NCBI GenBank assembly: GCA_009760855.2
Contig: WPIO01000001.1
Coordinates: forward strand, 24,259,001-24,323,000
Reading direction: 5' to 3'
DNA from: Cristatella mucedo
Lineage: Eukaryota; Bryozoa; Phylactolaemata; Cristatellidae
DNA length: 64,000 nt
Of the stretch, positions 1-10,395 are shown in pieces; position 1 is the first letter of the stretch; each line of letters starts with the position of its first letter. Position numbers and translations under genes: made by a program. The notes under the pieces were generated by a model. It did no database searches and was not told where the DNA came from. It worked only from the letters and a program-made list of their open reading frames with translations.

Positions 1-88
1 CGCCCGTGCTCTACGCTATGAAACGTGGTTAGTAAACCCGGAACACTGGTTTCTATAATGTGGAATAAAAACCAGTTTTACGATGCCT

Positions 89-292
89 TCTTCATCTGCT
101 TTCTACTTCCTCTTCCTCATCTGCTTCCTACTTCCTCTTCTTCCTCTGCTTCCTGCTTCCTCTGCTTCCTACTTCCTCTGCTTCCTGCTTCCTCTGCTTC
201 CTGCTTCCTCTTCTTCCTGCTTCCTCTGCTTCCTCTGCTTCCTGCTTCCTCTGCTTCCTGCTTCCTCTGCTTCCTCTGCTTCCTGCTTCTTC
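89..292. repeat. 16-bp minisatellite, array 1
   Basis: Pyrimidine-rich tandem array on the + strand. The 16-bp unit is close to TGCTTCCTCTGCTTCC, with unit loss and 7/9-bp sub-repeats. It is open in several frames on both strands only because of its composition, so the apparent reading frames here are not genes. The complementary strand is almost pure purine. The unit is a variant of the one in the array at 688-850. Confidence 0.93.
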
Positions 293-454
293 TGTGTAAT
301 TTGGTTGCCGTCGCGTACTGCACAGAAAGCCAGCCGACGAGAAACACCACCAGTTAATTCCACTACGCACGAAGCCGGGGGAAGCACTACTGCCGTCACG
401 CAGACGTGAATGCTCATCGGTGCTCCTGCTGTCTATGGTGCAGGACCGCGGCGC

Positions 455-516
455 TCTGATTGGTTAGCGTTGTTGCTAATCCCAAACAGTAGGAACGCTG
501 CGCTCCGATTGGCTAG
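455..516. promoter_or_regulatory. Pair of inverted CCAAT boxes
   Basis: Two copies of a short motif, GCGCTCTGATTGG and GCGCTCCGATTGG, lie 50 bp apart (ATTGG cores near 458 and 507). ATTGG is the reverse of CCAAT, the NF-Y site, which is usual in animal promoters. The surrounding 293-687 stretch holds nothing else I recognise and no coding exon is visible next to it, so promoter function is inference only. Confidence 0.3.
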
Positions 517-687
517 TCTAGGTCAGGTGGGCCCGCCTAGTACAGCTAAACAACATTTAGGCGAAGCCCTGACGTAGGCTGGGGTATGCATTATCACATC
601 TCGATCTCAACACTTACCAGTTCGAGTGTCACAGCCCACTCGTACAACGATCAGGGGCAGTGCCATCATGTAAACGAAACCACATTC

Positions 688-850
688 TGCTTCCACTGCG
701 TCCTGCTTCCACTGCGTCCTGCTTCCCGTGCGTCCTGCTTCCACTGCGTCCTGCTTCCCGTGCGTCCTGCTTCCTCTGCGTCCTGCTTCCCGTGCGTCCT
801 GCTTCCACTGCGTCCTGCTTCCTCCGTTTCCTCCGCTTCCGCTGCTTCCG
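688..850. repeat. 16-bp minisatellite, array 2
   Basis: Tandem array with alternating 16-bp units TGCTTCCACTGCGTCC and TGCTTCCCGTGCGTCC, decaying at the right end. It differs from array 1 mainly by carrying CpG-containing variants. The two arrays are about 400 bp apart and clearly share an ancestor. Confidence 0.92.
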
Positions 851-860
851 AAATCGCTTT

Positions 861-1131
861 AAATTTGGTGGGTTAAACTGGACCATGGCTTGCTATACTT
901 TGAAATCAAAATCGCAATTGCACGAAGCTTTTTGTTGAAATGGCTGCTGTGTCGCCGTTCGAATGTGTAAATAGGCTGGTTGACTCGGGTCATTTGAGAC
1001 CTTAGCACGAGACAGCGAAGGCGGAATTGCATGAAATTTAGTGGGTAAACTCGCAACTCCATTTTGCATAATTTGAAACCAAAACTGCAGTGTTCCGACG
1101 TTTATTGTTGAAATTGCAGTTGTATCGCAGT
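861..1131. repeat. Diverged direct repeat, offset 173 bp
   Basis: A ~95-bp segment starting AAATTTGGTGGG at 861 recurs, diverged, starting AAATTTAGTGGG at 1034. Both contain a TTTGAAA(T/C)CAAAA block followed by TTGTTGAAAT. It may be two units of an old tandem repeat. I could not show that it is the same monomer as the array at 2.5-5.4 kb. From 1132 to 1555 I see nothing further. Confidence 0.6.
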
Positions 1132-1555
1132 TATTCGTGGGACTCCAAAAACTCTACAGTTGCAAATTAGGCATTGGATTTGCACGTCGACCTCTTGGCT
1201 GTCTTTCAATGTATATGAATTCCTAGTAGTTTGATCAATGGTGTCACTAGAGGAGAGCAGTCGTGGGCGAATTCGATGGCAGCAGCAGGAAAATCCGCTA
1301 TAGGAACGAAGCTCAGAGCTAATAATATTTTGACTTGCATTCGCAGATTTTCGTCATCGCGGTATTCTGTTGCAAGATTTAAATCTTAAACCATACTCCA
1401 AAAATTCTGTAAGAGATTAAACAAGCATTGAACTAGCTTCGGCCCAGGACGATGGCTGAACAGGCATTGTGACTGTAGTTCTGACTATTGTTATTGTTTC
1501 TCAAAATCTGACAAGATGTTTGCCGCATTCAGTGCTTACATTGTTAACGAATGAC

Positions 1556-1712
1556 GGTAAGAGGTAAGGTGCTGGCTCTTCACGACCGAGGTCGTGGGTC
1601 GAATTCTACAGTTGACAATCACTTATTGCCAACTTCAAACGGTTGTGACAGCCGTTAATGCTAATCTGCCGCCATACAAATGAGGCTGTTACGTCGGCTA
1701 ATATTTTTTCAA
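1556..1712 (+). mobile_element. SINE-2 copy (tRNA-derived)
   Basis: Contains a B-box-like segment (GGTCGTGGGTCGAATTC), then the SINE-2 body with 'acagccgttaatgct' and 'atacaaatgaggctgtta' near the 3' end. The same order is seen in the copies at 17436, 25612 and 28680. The 5' tRNA-like head is weak here. Confidence 0.6.
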
Positions 1713-1987
1713 TAGGAGGAAAGTGGACGTACTATTATTACTTCCAAGACAGCCGTACAACGCAATATGTGTTTTTGTATGATAGTAGTTGATTTTAAAG
1801 ACAAGCCGATTAAATCATGTACATAAAAAAATTATAGTTTCGCGCATTTGTCATGCGCGATATTGTCGAGGTTGCTAGCAATTCGTGCTTTCGTCGTTGC
1901 GCTTTTGTCTTGTCCGCTTTTGTCGGAGTGTCCGAGTCAATCTACCGCAATCCACTGGATTTAACCGCAAACCAAAAAATCTAATGC

Positions 1988-2513
1988 GATAATAATAATA
2001 ATAAGAATAATAATGCACTTGATAAAGCGCCCTCAGAGAACTCAATCTCTTTCTATGTGCTTTACATTTGCTGCAAAGGGAAACGCGATTGAATGGTGAG
2101 TAATATCATGTTTGATAAACAACATGAATAGCATGGTGAGGGGTGACGTGCACAGGGTCAGCATGCAAATGTGGTTAGTGGCAGCATGCACAGTGTCAGC
2201 ATGCATAAGCACATGAAAGACGAGTCACAGGGACCCGCTAAATGCTGTCCTAAATAGGTGTTTTTAAGTTCTTTTTAAATGTGGTCAAGCCAGGGGATGT
2301 TCTGACGCAAGTCGGGAGTGAGTTCCAGGCTTTGGGAGCATACGAGCTAAATGCACGGTCTCCAAAGGATTTGAGGTTTGTACGATGTATTGGTAGACTT
2401 TTGGATTCCGAAAAGCGGGTGGTACGATGCTTGGCCTGGTGGGGGTTGATCTGAGAGATAGGTTGGAGCCAAAGAATGAAGATTGCGATAAATTCGATAA
2501 TTTCGAGAAACAA
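1988..2513 (-). mobile_element. LINE-A copy, 5'-truncated (minus)
   Basis: Starts with an AAT-repeat tail followed by the LINE-A 3' end in reverse (TGCACTTGATAAAGCGCC...), then the 3' UTR and the end of ORF2 reading on the minus strand, with the conserved C-terminal block (SSYAPKAWNSLP). Sequence AATGCGATAAT occurs on both sides (1983-1993 and 2514-2524) and is a plausible target-site duplication. Confidence 0.85.
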
Positions 2514-2740
2514 AATGCGATAATTTCTCTTGTTCTGTGTGTGTGAAAGTACAATCGGTAAAAAGTGTACCGACAAAATTATACCTGCACTGGCACGAGT
2601 GGCCTCGCGCATGGCTGCAGCGGCCCGAAGGAATACCGCAATCCATTGCAAAACTCCTAGAAATATATTACGCTGAACTCCAGTTCTCATTGCACATAAA
2701 CGTATACTATGTTAAGCGTACACAAAAGGAAATTCATGCT

Positions 2741-2896
2741 GTGCTGGTTTGGCCCAGTGGTTAAGGTGCTCGCCTCAACGAAGGTCAAGGTGAATGCATC
2801 TGATAGCCGAGGCTTGGGGTCGAGCCACGCGGCATATGTGTGGCGCCCGAATAAAGATTAAGTTCTCTAAGGCTACTAAACAAACTGATTACATAT
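2741..2896 (+). mobile_element. SINE-1 copy
   Basis: The tRNA-like head (GGTTTGGCCCAGTGGTTAAGG as A-box region, TGGGGTCGAGCC as B box) is followed by the LINE-A-like 3' tail (GCGCCCGAATAAAGATTAAG). It ends in the TA-repeat at 2897. It sits inside the ~170-bp satellite-like array. Confidence 0.8.
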
Positions 2897-2897
2897 A

Positions 2898-2949
<52 letters not shown>
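2897..2949. repeat. (TA)n microsatellite
   Basis: An imperfect then perfect TA run of about 50 bp directly follows the SINE-1 3' end, so it probably grew from the SINE tail. Confidence 0.95.
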
Positions 2950-2951
<2 letters not shown>

Positions 2952-3784
2952 CCGTTTCGCATCCCAGCACTTTGGTAATGCACGCCAATTGTCCGAAATG
3001 GCCTCAGCTAATACCACAATCACTCTAATCCACCGCAAACCATCCTCAAATATTCAACTCAAATCTGCAATTTAAATTTTATATATTGCTAGACTCAGTT
3101 CAAAGTGAACCCTCAAAGTGTCGTGCCCTTGGGCATGCGCGTTCTCAGACAATGCACTGCAATCGGGTTTAGCGACCCGTTCCCAAACCGCAATCGGCCG
3201 CAAAACGACCAGACATCATACACAAGAAGCTCTAATTTTGATTGCACATTACTCTTAGCTTATATTTTTCTCGCACAATCTCATTCCATTTGCCTGAGGC
3301 ATTCACTTGTAATACACGGCGATCGACTACAATGACGCAGGCCAATACACCAATGAATTCATTCCGCTATAAAAACGACCAGAAATAGGTTTCTCATCGC
3401 TCCAAATTTGAATAAACATTACAGCAACTATATTTAAAGTTAAAACACATAATTTTAACCTATCTTGCTTGTAAAAAATCACAGCAATGACTGGAAAACT
3501 GCGGCCATGTTTCGGTCCAAAGCCGCACAATCCACTGCAATCCACCGAAACTCGATCCGCAATTGGCTGCAAGAACCTGCAATACCCACTGCATATAACA
3601 CTTCACTACTTTCAAAGGCAAACTAAATCACTTTCAGGCTACTTTTCGTGGTTATTTTCGGGCAACGTGCACCAATCAACAGCAATGGCTGGATCCCATA
3701 CCTGAACTTGTCGCAAATCGGCCAGAAATTGGCTGCTCGAAGCTCCAATTCTCATTGGTTCAGGTCCTGTTTCAATAGAAGATT

Positions 3785-4961
3785 CCAGCTTATTAATGTG
3801 AATAGACAAAGTTAGATTGTCAGAACAATCACTTTAAGTACGGGGTACCTCAGGGCTCTGTGCTCGGTCCGCTTCTTCTTACGGTTTCTACTCTCCGTCT
3901 TGCCGATATGATCGACAAACAAATCTAGGCTTTCACTTCTATGCAGACGACACTCATTTGTACCTTTGCTTTGATCCATCCTAGCCCTCCAGCACGTCGA
4001 GTTCTCTGCATACCCTTGCTTCATGTATCGATGACATCCAAAGATGGATGACAGCAATCTTTCTTAAATTGAATAACATCAAACTAACTTACTAGCTATG
4101 GGAAAATCAAAGTGATTCAGAAATTGGAAAACATAACGCTCAAAATTGGCTCCGTCAGCGTATCTCCTGTTGAATCTGCACAAAATCTATATGTCCTCTT
4201 CCAAGGCGACCTTTCATTAGACAACCACATCAGCTCCACAAGTAAGTCTGGCTACTTTCAGCTATGTAACATTGCTAAAATTCGGGCTTACTTTGACAGG
4301 TATACTACATCTAAATTAGTCCATGCATTGGCGACATCTTATCTCGACTTTCGCAACTCACTGCTTGCTGGTCTTGTGTCGTCTGCAAGCAGGCGCCTAC
4401 AGTTGGTGCAAAATTCTGAAGCTAGGCTCGTCTGCCGGGAGCGTCGAAATTGCCACATCACACAACTTCTCGTCGACCTGCACTGGCTCTAAATCAAGCA
4501 GTGTATCAACTTCAAGGTTCTGTCACTTACTTTTAGGTTCCTTCATCCTCCCACTGGCTCCAGCCTACCTATTATAACTACTTCCGCAAGGCGAAAAATC
4601 GTACAACCCGCTGTTCTGACTCGAATCGTTTAGCCATACCTCGTACAAGCCTGAAAACCGTCGGAGACCGTGCCTTTAGTTCCTATGCTTCCAAAGCCTG
4701 CAACTCACTACCGAGGCACGTCAAAACGTCCCCTGACATGACGATATTTAAAATAACGCTTAAAGCGCACATGTTGATTGCAGTATTCGGTGGTTCTTTT
4801 TGATTCGTTCTTCGTGCGAATGTACGTGCTTACACTATGCCTGCTTCTTGCGGTTGTTACTACCCATCATTTGGTAATGCTTTCTATACAGCATCTGTAA
4901 ACTGCCTACAAAGAGTTTCGATACTCGGAGTGCACAATATAAATATGTTAGCATTATTATA
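3785..4961 (+). mobile_element. LINE-A copy (plus), decayed
   Basis: The reverse transcriptase part begins with GVPQGS-like coding (3842-3860) and a damaged FHFYADD region near 3930-3960. The C-terminal domain is open at 4112-4492. The 3' UTR ends near 4961 in a short ATT tail. Many frameshifts and stops make it a pseudogene. It interrupts the satellite-like array. Confidence 0.85.
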
Positions 4962-5654
4962 ACACTCCACTGCATTTAAAGTGCACCTGAATAATTGTAA
5001 AGCTTGTTTTCGTTCAATATGGGGCAATAAATGGCAATCGATGGCTATGGCTCGGGCATACATAGCAATATATTACGATCCCTCGCTAGTCTCCAGAGAG
5101 TGGCTTTGCCAAGCTCCAAATTTTCTTGCATATAACAGTGCACTATGTTTAAATGGAAAATCGCATACTTTTGACCAATTGTGCTCGTATAATAGCGGGT
5201 AACACATGGCAATCGACAGCAATGGCCCGGGCCGATGCTGCAGTCAGCTGTAATCTTTGGCATATCGAACAGAGATTAGCTGGACAAAGCTTCAACTCTC
5301 CTAGCATGTAACGTGTCTGTTTTAAAAGTGAATCCAAAAACTTTGGTGTCATTTCACGCCTCAATTACCGGGCCACTCGCAGCAATCGAGAGCAACGGCC
5401 GAGCGCCTAGGTGGCAAATTAAAGCCGAAGCTTTATAGCCCAGTGTTGAGAGCCGTAGGTAGAGCAGTCTCGATGACTCTATCGTTAGGGTACCCTGATC
5501 GGCCGACCAGAAGATGCGGAATTGCTCCCAGCTCGAGGCGAAGTTATTTTTTCGGCCACATTTTTTCCCACGGCAGATGGCCTGCAGTTGCTTGGCATTT
5601 CGAAGCTAGCGGCAGAATGACCTCGGCTGCTATCACTCAGCTTCAGGCGGAATA

Positions 5655-5748
5655 TAAACAACATAAACAAGTTCCCCTTGCAGGATTCCAACCCACGACC
5701 TGGGCGATGTAGTGCAAGCACCTCACCGCTGAGCTAAGATGCAGTAGC
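5655..5748 (-). mobile_element. tRNA-like SINE head (minus)
   Basis: The reverse strand carries an A-box match (TAGCTCAGCGGTGAGGTGC) and, about 30 bp on, a B-box-like GTGGGTTGGAATCC. No acceptor stem pairs, so I read it as a SINE head rather than a tRNA gene. The preceding 5451-5654 is unassigned. Confidence 0.5.
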
Positions 5749-5798
5749 AAGGTCACTGTACGCGTGGCAATGTAGCCTCTCGCAACTCAGAAAACCGG

Positions 5799-6512
5799 TT
5801 GCAATACACTGCATACATTAGCTGGCCGCACGCTTTGGTCGGGCAAACAACACTTCGCTGGGGGCCGACCGCCTCGAATACAGGCACCTCCGTTCGCTCG
5901 AGCCAGAATGCAGCCGGTTCGCCGCCGCCTTCATTGCCTGTCGTTCGTGAAGTTCTTCCCACGTGGAAGGTGGGCTCGACTATCTCGCTACATGAGCGTG
6001 GAGACGCCACACAGCCCTGTAACTTCAGGCCAATCACGCTCCTGCCGACACTCTACAAGCTTATGTCTTGTGCCTTGGCTGCTAGACTTTCGAGCACCTG
6101 CGTGCGGGTGGCTGGCTCTTCGAAGCAGAAGGGCTTCCCGCCGGGCGTCGAGGGCTGCCTCGAACAGATCTTCTTGGTCGAGGCTGGCCTCAGTACGGCC
6201 AGCGACAATCAGACCGACAGCCGCTCGTTATACGCAGCCTTCTTGTACCTGCCGAATGCGCTCGGTAGCATCCCACACTCGACACTCATGCGCGCCCTGC
6301 ACAACGTCGGGGCGGGCCTGGACTTCTGCAGGTTCGTGGAGCTATACGCCGAAGCGTCGATAGTGCTGCACATGCGCGACCAAGATTTTGCGCCGTTTCA
6401 TTCGACGGCAGGGGTTCGTCAGAGTGATCAGCTGTCGTTCATTCTGTTCGACGTGGCCATGAAACCGATCGTGAGGTCGATCCTGGGCCCGGGAGGTTTC
6501 TTCGAAGAATGA
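5799..6512 (+). pseudogene. R2/NeSL-type retrotransposon reverse transcriptase fragment
   Basis: A GC-rich 237-codon open frame, unlike its AT-richer surroundings. Residues about 80-100 read NFRPITLLPTLYK and residues 127-145 QKGFPPGVEGCLEQIFLVEA. A motif-A region (LPNALGSIPHS) and a motif-B region (GVRQSDQLSFILFDVAMKP) follow. This order is typical of R2/NeSL-clade LINE polymerases. The catalytic aspartate expected in motif A is not visible (a YLPNA stretch stands there), and no F/YADD motif follows, so it is a dead fragment. An endonuclease piece of the same class lies at 7187-7500. Confidence 0.75.
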
Positions 6513-6734
6513 AGGGACCTGAAAGTGAGTGAGATGCCATCGGCATCAAACCAGCATACCAGAAGCTCTTCTTGAAGCTGTGCTTAAGCGATGCGGTATG
6601 TGGCAGCTCCAAGGTGTGGGCGCAGTTCTCCATGGAGGGAAGCGACCGTGTAGTCGTCGTTCAGCATGGTATCGCACAGCCCGCGGGGTAGGACGGCAGA
6701 CTAGCTTCACACATCACACTTCACCTTCACACAT

Positions 6735-7165
6735 TACTTTCAGTTCACATGCTTTCAAAGCCTGATATTTATTACTAACTAAAGTCGCGATGTCCCCAGG
6801 CTTTGATATTTAAAAAGGAACTAGAACCCCACATTTTAGTCACAACATTTGCTCGATCCGTGTGTATTGCACTTGTGTGCATATGCACGCTGAAACTGTG
6901 CATGCAGTCACTAACAAATTGACATGCTTTCATTACAGAATATTTGAAGTGCCTAGACAGAGATTTAGTTATCTTAGACATTATATAGGTGTCGTATTAT
7001 TATCTGTATAATGACCTTGACTAAATTCTTAATGGGTACATATTTCCGCAAGGTGCGGGTCATTTTAATCATGCTTCCTTTACAGCATATGTAAAGTGCC
7101 TAGAAAGAGATTAGGTTTCTGAGGGCACTATACAAATACATTATTATTATTATTATTATTATTAT
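6735..7165 (+). mobile_element. LINE-A 3' end (plus)
   Basis: Begins in the last codons of ORF2 (CTTTCAAAGCCTG block), runs through the LINE-A 3' UTR and the conserved hairpin (GTGCCTAGAAAGAGATTAGG...), and ends in an ATT repeat. It lies between the two halves of the R2/NeSL-like remnant and so probably inserted into it. Confidence 0.85.
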
Positions 7166-7186
7166 GGGCAAGCCTAGTGTCACCTT

Positions 7187-7500
7187 AACTTTTCGTCAGG
7201 TCGCGCCAACCCGCTCGCCGGTGGTCTGGCTCTCAAGCCGGACCTCGTTACTGACTACGGCACCGACGCGGTCATCGTCGACGTGAGAGAGCCGGTTGAC
7301 GGTGGCAAAGACACTCTGGTGGCGGCGGCCAGGAACAAGATCAAGAAGTACACTGCCAAAGCTCGGCCTCTCCGTACCGCCGGCTACCGAACGGCGGTAG
7401 CGAGGCCCTTCGTGGTCAGCGCCCTCGGCAGCTGATGGCCAGACAATGAAGCCTGCTTGGCGTATCTCGGCATTTCGCACGTACGAAACGAACAGCATTG
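7187..7500 (+). pseudogene. R2/NeSL-type restriction-like endonuclease fragment
   Basis: GC-rich + strand coding reads LKPDLVTDYGTDAVIVDV followed by an alanine/lysine-rich helix (AAARNKIKKY) and, after an in-frame TGA near 7434, WPDNEACLAYLGI. The PD-(x)n-D-x-V-x-D/K arrangement and position match the C-terminal restriction-like endonuclease of R2/NeSL LINEs. With 5799-6512 it is best explained as one element split by LINE-A and decayed. Confidence 0.65.
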
Positions 7501-7524
7501 TGGCGGCTTTGCGTCTCGGGCGAC

Positions 7525-8378
7525 AAGCAGTGAGTTATAGAATTCAAGACGGGATGTCATAAATGCATGGACCAACTTAGATGTGATATCCTTATCTAAA
7601 CAAGCCCGAATTTTAGCAATGTTATGTAACTGAAAGTAGGCAGACTTGACTGTGGAGCTGATGTGGTCGTCTAACGAGAGGTCACTTAAAAAAATCAAAC
7701 AATATAATTCATTTATATAGCTCCCCAAGAGAACTTAATCTCTATTCAGGCGCTTCACATATGCCTCGGGGCTCGAGCCCACGACCTCAGTCAGACCTTG
7801 GTCTGGGCGAGCACCTTAACCGCTAGACCAAACCAGCACGACACCTAGATTTCGTGCAGATTCAACAGGAGTTATGCTGGCAGAGCCGATTTTGAGCGTC
7901 GGCCTTTCCAATTTCCGAGTCACACTTCGTTTGCCCATAACTAGTAAGTTGGTTTTATCATCATTTAATTGAAGAAAATTTGCTGCCATCCATTTGCGGA
8001 TGTCATCAATACACGATGCAAGGGAGTTGAGAGGATTTGAGGTGCTCTAAGGCTGGGAGGGATCAAAGCAACGGTATAACTGAGTGTCATTCGCATAGAA
8101 GTGAAAGCCTCGATTGTGCTTGGCAAGCACATCGGCAAGAGGGAGAGTATAAACCGAGAAAAGAACCGGACCTAGCATGGAGCCCTGAACTACCCAATAT
8201 TTCAGAGGTACCTCGGATGATCTTTTTCCATTCACTTCAATACTCTGGAGTCTCCCTCTGAGATAGGACCTGAAACATTGCAGAGCAGTTCCAGTGATGC
8301 CCAGGCGAGATGAGAGGCGCTCTTTAAGAACTTGGTGATCGATAGTATTCAAAGCTGCCGATCTTATGTAAGTACTAA
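7525..8378 (-). mobile_element. LINE-A copy (minus), interrupted by a SINE
   Basis: The minus strand reads the reverse transcriptase from TIDHQVLKERLSSRLGITG (8047-8382) through FHFYANDTQLY, where the usual YADD has become YAND, to the SRLEFYNSLL region near 7560. The 3' end is missing. A SINE-1 copy at 7690-7838 splits the coding sequence. Confidence 0.88.
7690..7838 (-). mobile_element. SINE-1 copy (minus), near full length
   Basis: The reverse strand gives GGTTTGGTCTAGCGGTTAAGG (A-box side), a GTGGGCTCGAGCCC B box, then GCGCCTGAATAGAGATTAAG and the hairpin tail. It is inserted in LINE-A: GAGGTCACTT on one side resumes as CACCTAGATTTCG on the other, as in uninterrupted copies. Confidence 0.88.
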
Positions 8379-8385
8379 CCATTCA

Positions 8386-9980
8386 CTCCTCTCGAACCGT
8401 GGACACGCGTGACGTCAGCGCCTGTAACACATTAGCAAGATACAAACATAAGCAAGAAATACTTAAACAATAATTACATAAACCACAAGATCATAATTTT
8501 TAGTATTGCACGCAGACAGGCGCTTTGATCAGGCGAAATTGATTGATTTTGTTATGAGTTGCATGTAGGTGAGGGGAAATGGTGCTGGGAACTTAAAATG
8601 GCTCGCTTGCAAGCAAGGTTTGCTTATGACCGAGTTGCTTTCAACCAAGGTTCTCCGTGTTAAAGATTTGACGAGAAATCGGGACATGGCCACAGGTTTC
8701 TTATAGCGAGATACCTATAACTGAGGTTGTCTGTATTCGCTGACTAAGCCCGATTTAATTGCAATCGGTCACGGGAACCGCTAGTCCTGCAGCGAACTGT
8801 TTTCTGCTCGTCCACCAGGCTGTACGGACGCTATCTGTTCCCGTTTCTCTTAATCTCTTTTCTCTTCACGTTCCGGGGCTGCTTCCACGACGGCTAGTAC
8901 GTTCGTATGTACGCTCGCCCGCTAGCATTCGACTGCGTGTATTACAGCCCTCTTCATTACAACCATCACTCGCTTGCAGATGGCTTCGTTCTTCGTCGCG
9001 CTGCCAGCCCGCGCCCGACCCCCTACATATTTGCCCTGCGCGTGGCATTCGAAGGTAATTTCCTCTTCAGCTTACTGACCGTTCAAAAATTTTGCAAGCG
9101 ACAGGAACATTAACAGATAGATGAATAACAGAAACAGAAACTATCGCACGCCAGCGAAGCTCGCGGAGATAGGACATCTGCCTGCACAGCTAAGAGTTAC
9201 GGACCCACCGTCACTGGGTTGTACTCCGCCAATGTAAACGGTTCCCAAGAAGCAATTTGATCGGCGCAAGTTTGTTTCAATTAAAAATATAAATATATAT
9301 ATATATATATCAATAAAATCGCTGCAATTATTCTGTTAATATTCAGATCCGACGATAGTGCCCATAACTTCTGATGGCAAATCGAAACAATATCCTCACA
9401 TGGTTGCCGCCATGTTGAATTTCAAGCGGGCTCCTCTGCCATCCTTCGCTCTCAGTTCTCAGCTATAGAAGAAAACTACAGATGTCGCTAGCTCTAGAAA
9501 CACTTATTAATAATTAAATTACCTAATAATATGATTCTATTACTGTTAATAGTCGCACAATTCGCTAGTTGTTGGGTACTATTACCACTAGAACTTTAAC
9601 CGATAGATAAAAAAGGGGGCGAGTCCCTGGCGCACGTGACTTGAGCACGCCACCTGGCTACCTTGCTTGCTTTTCGGAGATGGCACGAGTTCTAAGCGGC
9701 ACCGATGTATCCAGGTAGCGTCCTATTCTTCTGTCTAAAGGGGTTTTGCTGCTACAGACTCGAGTGGCGGTGCGCTCTGGTCATTACTGAAATGGGATTA
9801 GAATGTGCTGCATAGCATTAAACAGTGTAGCTCGCGGCTGGCGGCCCGTTGTCCCGGCTTCTATCACAGAAGCGTGCGTTTCGAGGCTGTAAGAGAAAAA
9901 ACTAACCAGCATTTGAACTGTAATAAAACCGTAAACAAAAACTACTTACATTTTCGATCCGGGCTGGCTTCCAATGTATC
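8386..9980. other. Unassigned region upstream of MTHFD1
   Basis: No gene recognised. The part from 8750 to 9060 is GC-richer and short frames there are open on both strands by composition. A short AT run lies at 9290-9310. Near 9630-9650 there is a CACGTG E-box core. The MTHFD1 promoter and first exon could lie here or further right, but I could not place them. Confidence 0.5.
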
Positions 9981-9989
9981 ACGTGCTCG

Positions 9990-10132
9990 CGCGTGCCCTT
10001 GGACCTACCTGCTGCTTTGCTGGCTCGCTCGTTTGGGGTGGTGGGTGGCTGCGGCGACATGGCGTAGAGCTTGCCGTCTCCTGCGGAATGCTGGCTGTCA
10101 AACGCGGACTCGGGGAACACACATGTAGTAGC
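9990..10132. repeat. Dispersed duplication, copy 1
   Basis: About 143 bp recur at 11730-11872 in the same orientation with roughly ten base differences. Both copies are open on the minus strand and give related peptides (SQHSAGDGKLYAMS...NERASKAA). Copy 1 carries a possible minus-strand splice donor (GCAG|GTAGGT) that copy 2 lacks. The product is not recognised. Confidence 0.85.
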
Positions 10133-10269
10133 TGGACCCAGCGGTTTTCCTCAGTTGTGCCTCCCGGGAAACGGCGGGAGGCTGCAAAATTCGCTGCGTT
10201 TTCCGGCTGCCGAACGATAAATTATAGCAGCAGCTTCGTAAGGTAGTGAGCAGTAACTAGTGGTGAGTG

Positions 10270-10395
10270 TTAGCGCGCCTTGATAGCGGCGGCGACCTCG
10301 CGGATTTTGGCTCCATCAACCGTTAGCGCCCCGCGAATGGTCTGACCGATCTTCGCGTGTGTCAGCAGTGCACCTGCTGGCAGGGTTGCTGCTTG
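10270..10395 (-). CDS. Possible last exon of an unidentified minus-strand gene
   Basis: On the minus strand a good acceptor (CTCCTTGCAG) at 10396-10406 opens a 41-codon frame ending in TAA at 10270-10272. The tail reads LTVDGAKIREVAAAIKAR and the codons are GC-rich in third positions, unlike intergenic sequence. A 30-bp candidate exon bounded by AG and GTGAGT lies at 10480-10509. I do not recognise the protein. It resembles the DGK-x-I-x-x-x-I-R start of folate dehydrogenases only superficially, and it is on the wrong strand for MTHFD1. It may be a chance frame. Confidence 0.3.
   Translation of the reverse strand, partial: QAATLPAGALLTHAKIGQTIRGALTVDGAKIREVAAAIKAR

Larger units (their letters stand above)
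2555..5450. repeat. Diverged satellite-like array, ~170-bp period
   Basis: Recurrent landmarks give the period. CGACCAGACAT at 3206, CGACCAGAAAT at 3376 and CGGCCAGAAAT at 3719 are 170 and 343 bp apart. A (T/A)GCA(T/C)ATAAC-like block recurs near 2691, 3243, 3590, 5128 and 5304, and GCAATCGACAGCAATGGCC-like stretches recur between them. Subtracting the SINE at 2741 and the LINE at 3785 restores the phase. Roughly ten degenerate monomers are present, with no coding potential. Confidence 0.7.

Noticed and set aside
117-886. Several 70-100-codon frames of low-complexity protein on both strands
   Set aside because: They are by-products of the 16-bp minisatellites, which are stop-poor in many frames.
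2785-3075. Frames with isoleucine-tyrosine repeats
   Set aside because: They read the TA microsatellite and have no other content.
5655-5748. A genuine tRNA gene on the minus strand
   Set aside because: A- and B-box-like motifs are present, but no acceptor or anticodon stem can be formed and the sequence continues as a SINE body.
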